DNA of 64,000 bases. Origin: an uncultured Candidatus Actinomarina sp. Its GTDB lineage: Bacteria > Actinomycetota > Acidimicrobiia > Actinomarinales > Actinomarinaceae. The stretch lies in contig CACAND010000001.1 in the NCBI GenBank assembly GCA_902533795.1, positions 136,159 to 200,158 on the forward strand. The letters run 5' to 3'. The position numbers were made by a program, and so were the translations under genes. The notes beneath the pieces are model-generated. The model worked only from the letters and a program-made list of their open reading frames with translations, did no database searches and was not told the origin of the DNA. How positions within the stretch are numbered: position 1 is the first letter of the stretch; every line of letters begins with the position of its first letter. This document shows positions 63,467 through 64,000 of the stretch, piece by piece.

Positions 63467-64000
63467 CTACAGGATTTTCCCAAGTTGGCTTTATAAGCCC
63501 ATTGTCCAATAACATTTTTTCTTTAGTTGCTATCTGAATATCACTTTCAACCATTAGTTTTATCAAATCGTCAAAACTAGTTGAGGATTTCCAATCTAAT
63601 AATTTATTTGCTTTGGAAGGATCTCCAAGTAAATAATTTACTTCATTTGGCCTTATATATCTTTCAGAAGTTTCAACATAATCCTCATAATTTTTATCGA
63701 TTAAATTAAATGCTTTTTTTGCAAAATTTTCAACTGAATGAGCGCTTCCAGTAGCAATGACCCAATCATCAGGTTCAGAATAATCTAAAATTTTGTACAT
63801 TCCATCTACATAGTCTCCAGCAAATCCCCAATCTCTTTTTGCATTAAGATTTCCAAGAGTAAGTTTTGATTGCAATCCCATATGAATTCTTCCTACTGCT
63901 CGAGAAATTTTTCGAGTTACAAAAGTCTCACCCCTGTAAGGAGATTCATGATTAAATAAAATTCCGCTCGAACAAAACATGCCATAAGATTCTCTATAAA
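63459..64000 (-). CDS. gmd: GDP-mannose 4,6-dehydratase, C-terminal part (5' end outside window)
   Basis: The frame is open to the window edge, so only the last about 180 residues are seen. YRESYGMFCSSGILFNHESP, RGETFVTRKISRAVGRI, LGNLNAKRDWGFAGDYVDGM, IATGSAHSVENF and RPNEVNYLLGDPSKA are all signature segments of Gmd. It converts GDP-mannose to GDP-4-keto-6-deoxymannose for the fucose synthase next to it. The 3' ends of the two genes overlap by 8 bases. Confidence 0.95.
   Translation of the reverse strand, partial: YRESYGMFCSSGILFNHESPYRGETFVTRKISRAVGRIHMGLQSKLTLGNLNAKRDWGFAGDYVDGMYKILDYSEPDDWVIATGSAHSVENFAKKAFNLIDKNYEDYVETSERYIRPNEVNYLLGDPSKANKLLDWKSSTSFDDLIKLMVESDIQIATKEKMLLDNGLIKPTWENPVVN

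Overview
This AT-rich window looks like a fragment of a small-genome free-living bacterium. I favour a marine low-GC actinobacterium (Acidimicrobiia / Actinomarina-like). The reasons are an adenosylcobalamin-dependent ribonucleotide reductase, a split cytochrome b menaquinol-type bc complex, an MshA-like glycosyltransferase, a tRNA without encoded CCA, and many start codons lying 6-9 bases after a -10 box (leaderless style). This placement is inference; a marine Chloroflexota or other AT-rich lineage is not excluded.

Layout. Positions 1-5000 hold housekeeping and accessory genes: the end of a YbaK-type deacylase, a DDAH/arginine deiminase-like enzyme divergent from a GNAT acetyltransferase, a nucleoside hydrolase, a LysE-type exporter and a stomatin-like SPFH protein. 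Positions 5021-10266 (minus strand) hold a bc-complex operon: membrane protein, dicluster ferredoxin, b6-like cytochrome b, subunit-IV-like protein, Rieske protein, diheme cytochrome c and a small membrane protein. Divergent from it, 10436-13582 encodes a cbb3-like set: a CcoN-like membrane protein with only three histidines, so it cannot hold the normal oxidase metal centres, a CcoO-like cytochrome c, and a second cytochrome c. The two cytochromes carry an identical 221-bp N-terminal segment related to the N-terminus of the subunit-IV-like protein. Positions 13637-21122 hold a RimK ligase with its retropepsin-like partner, a glutaredoxin-like protein, a SAM hydroxide adenosyltransferase, two alpha/beta hydrolases, a glycosyltransferase, a FemAB-like protein and a membrane protein. 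nrdJ (21249-24665) follows two well-formed NrdR boxes.

From 24662 to the end the window is a surface-polysaccharide region: about a dozen and a half glycosyltransferases (GT2, GT4, GT8, GT31-like), six large polytopic GT-C-like membrane proteins, an acyltransferase, an LPG-synthase-like membrane protein, an aminotransferase, two methyltransferases, an asparagine synthase, and enzymes for UDP-ManNAc(A)-type, CDP-4-keto-6-deoxyglucose-type and GDP-fucose precursors. Genes switch strand often. Near the left edge is tRNA-Val(UAC). A degraded copy of its 3' half lies 980 bp downstream, the footprint expected of integration at a tRNA gene. No flippase, ABC exporter, Wzy polymerase or initiating phosphoglycosyltransferase was recognised inside the window.

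The most unusual system is the respiratory block at 4-13.6 kb: a bc complex with an embedded ferredoxin beside a cbb3-like module whose catalytic subunit has lost its metal ligands, the two linked by a shared small N-terminal domain.
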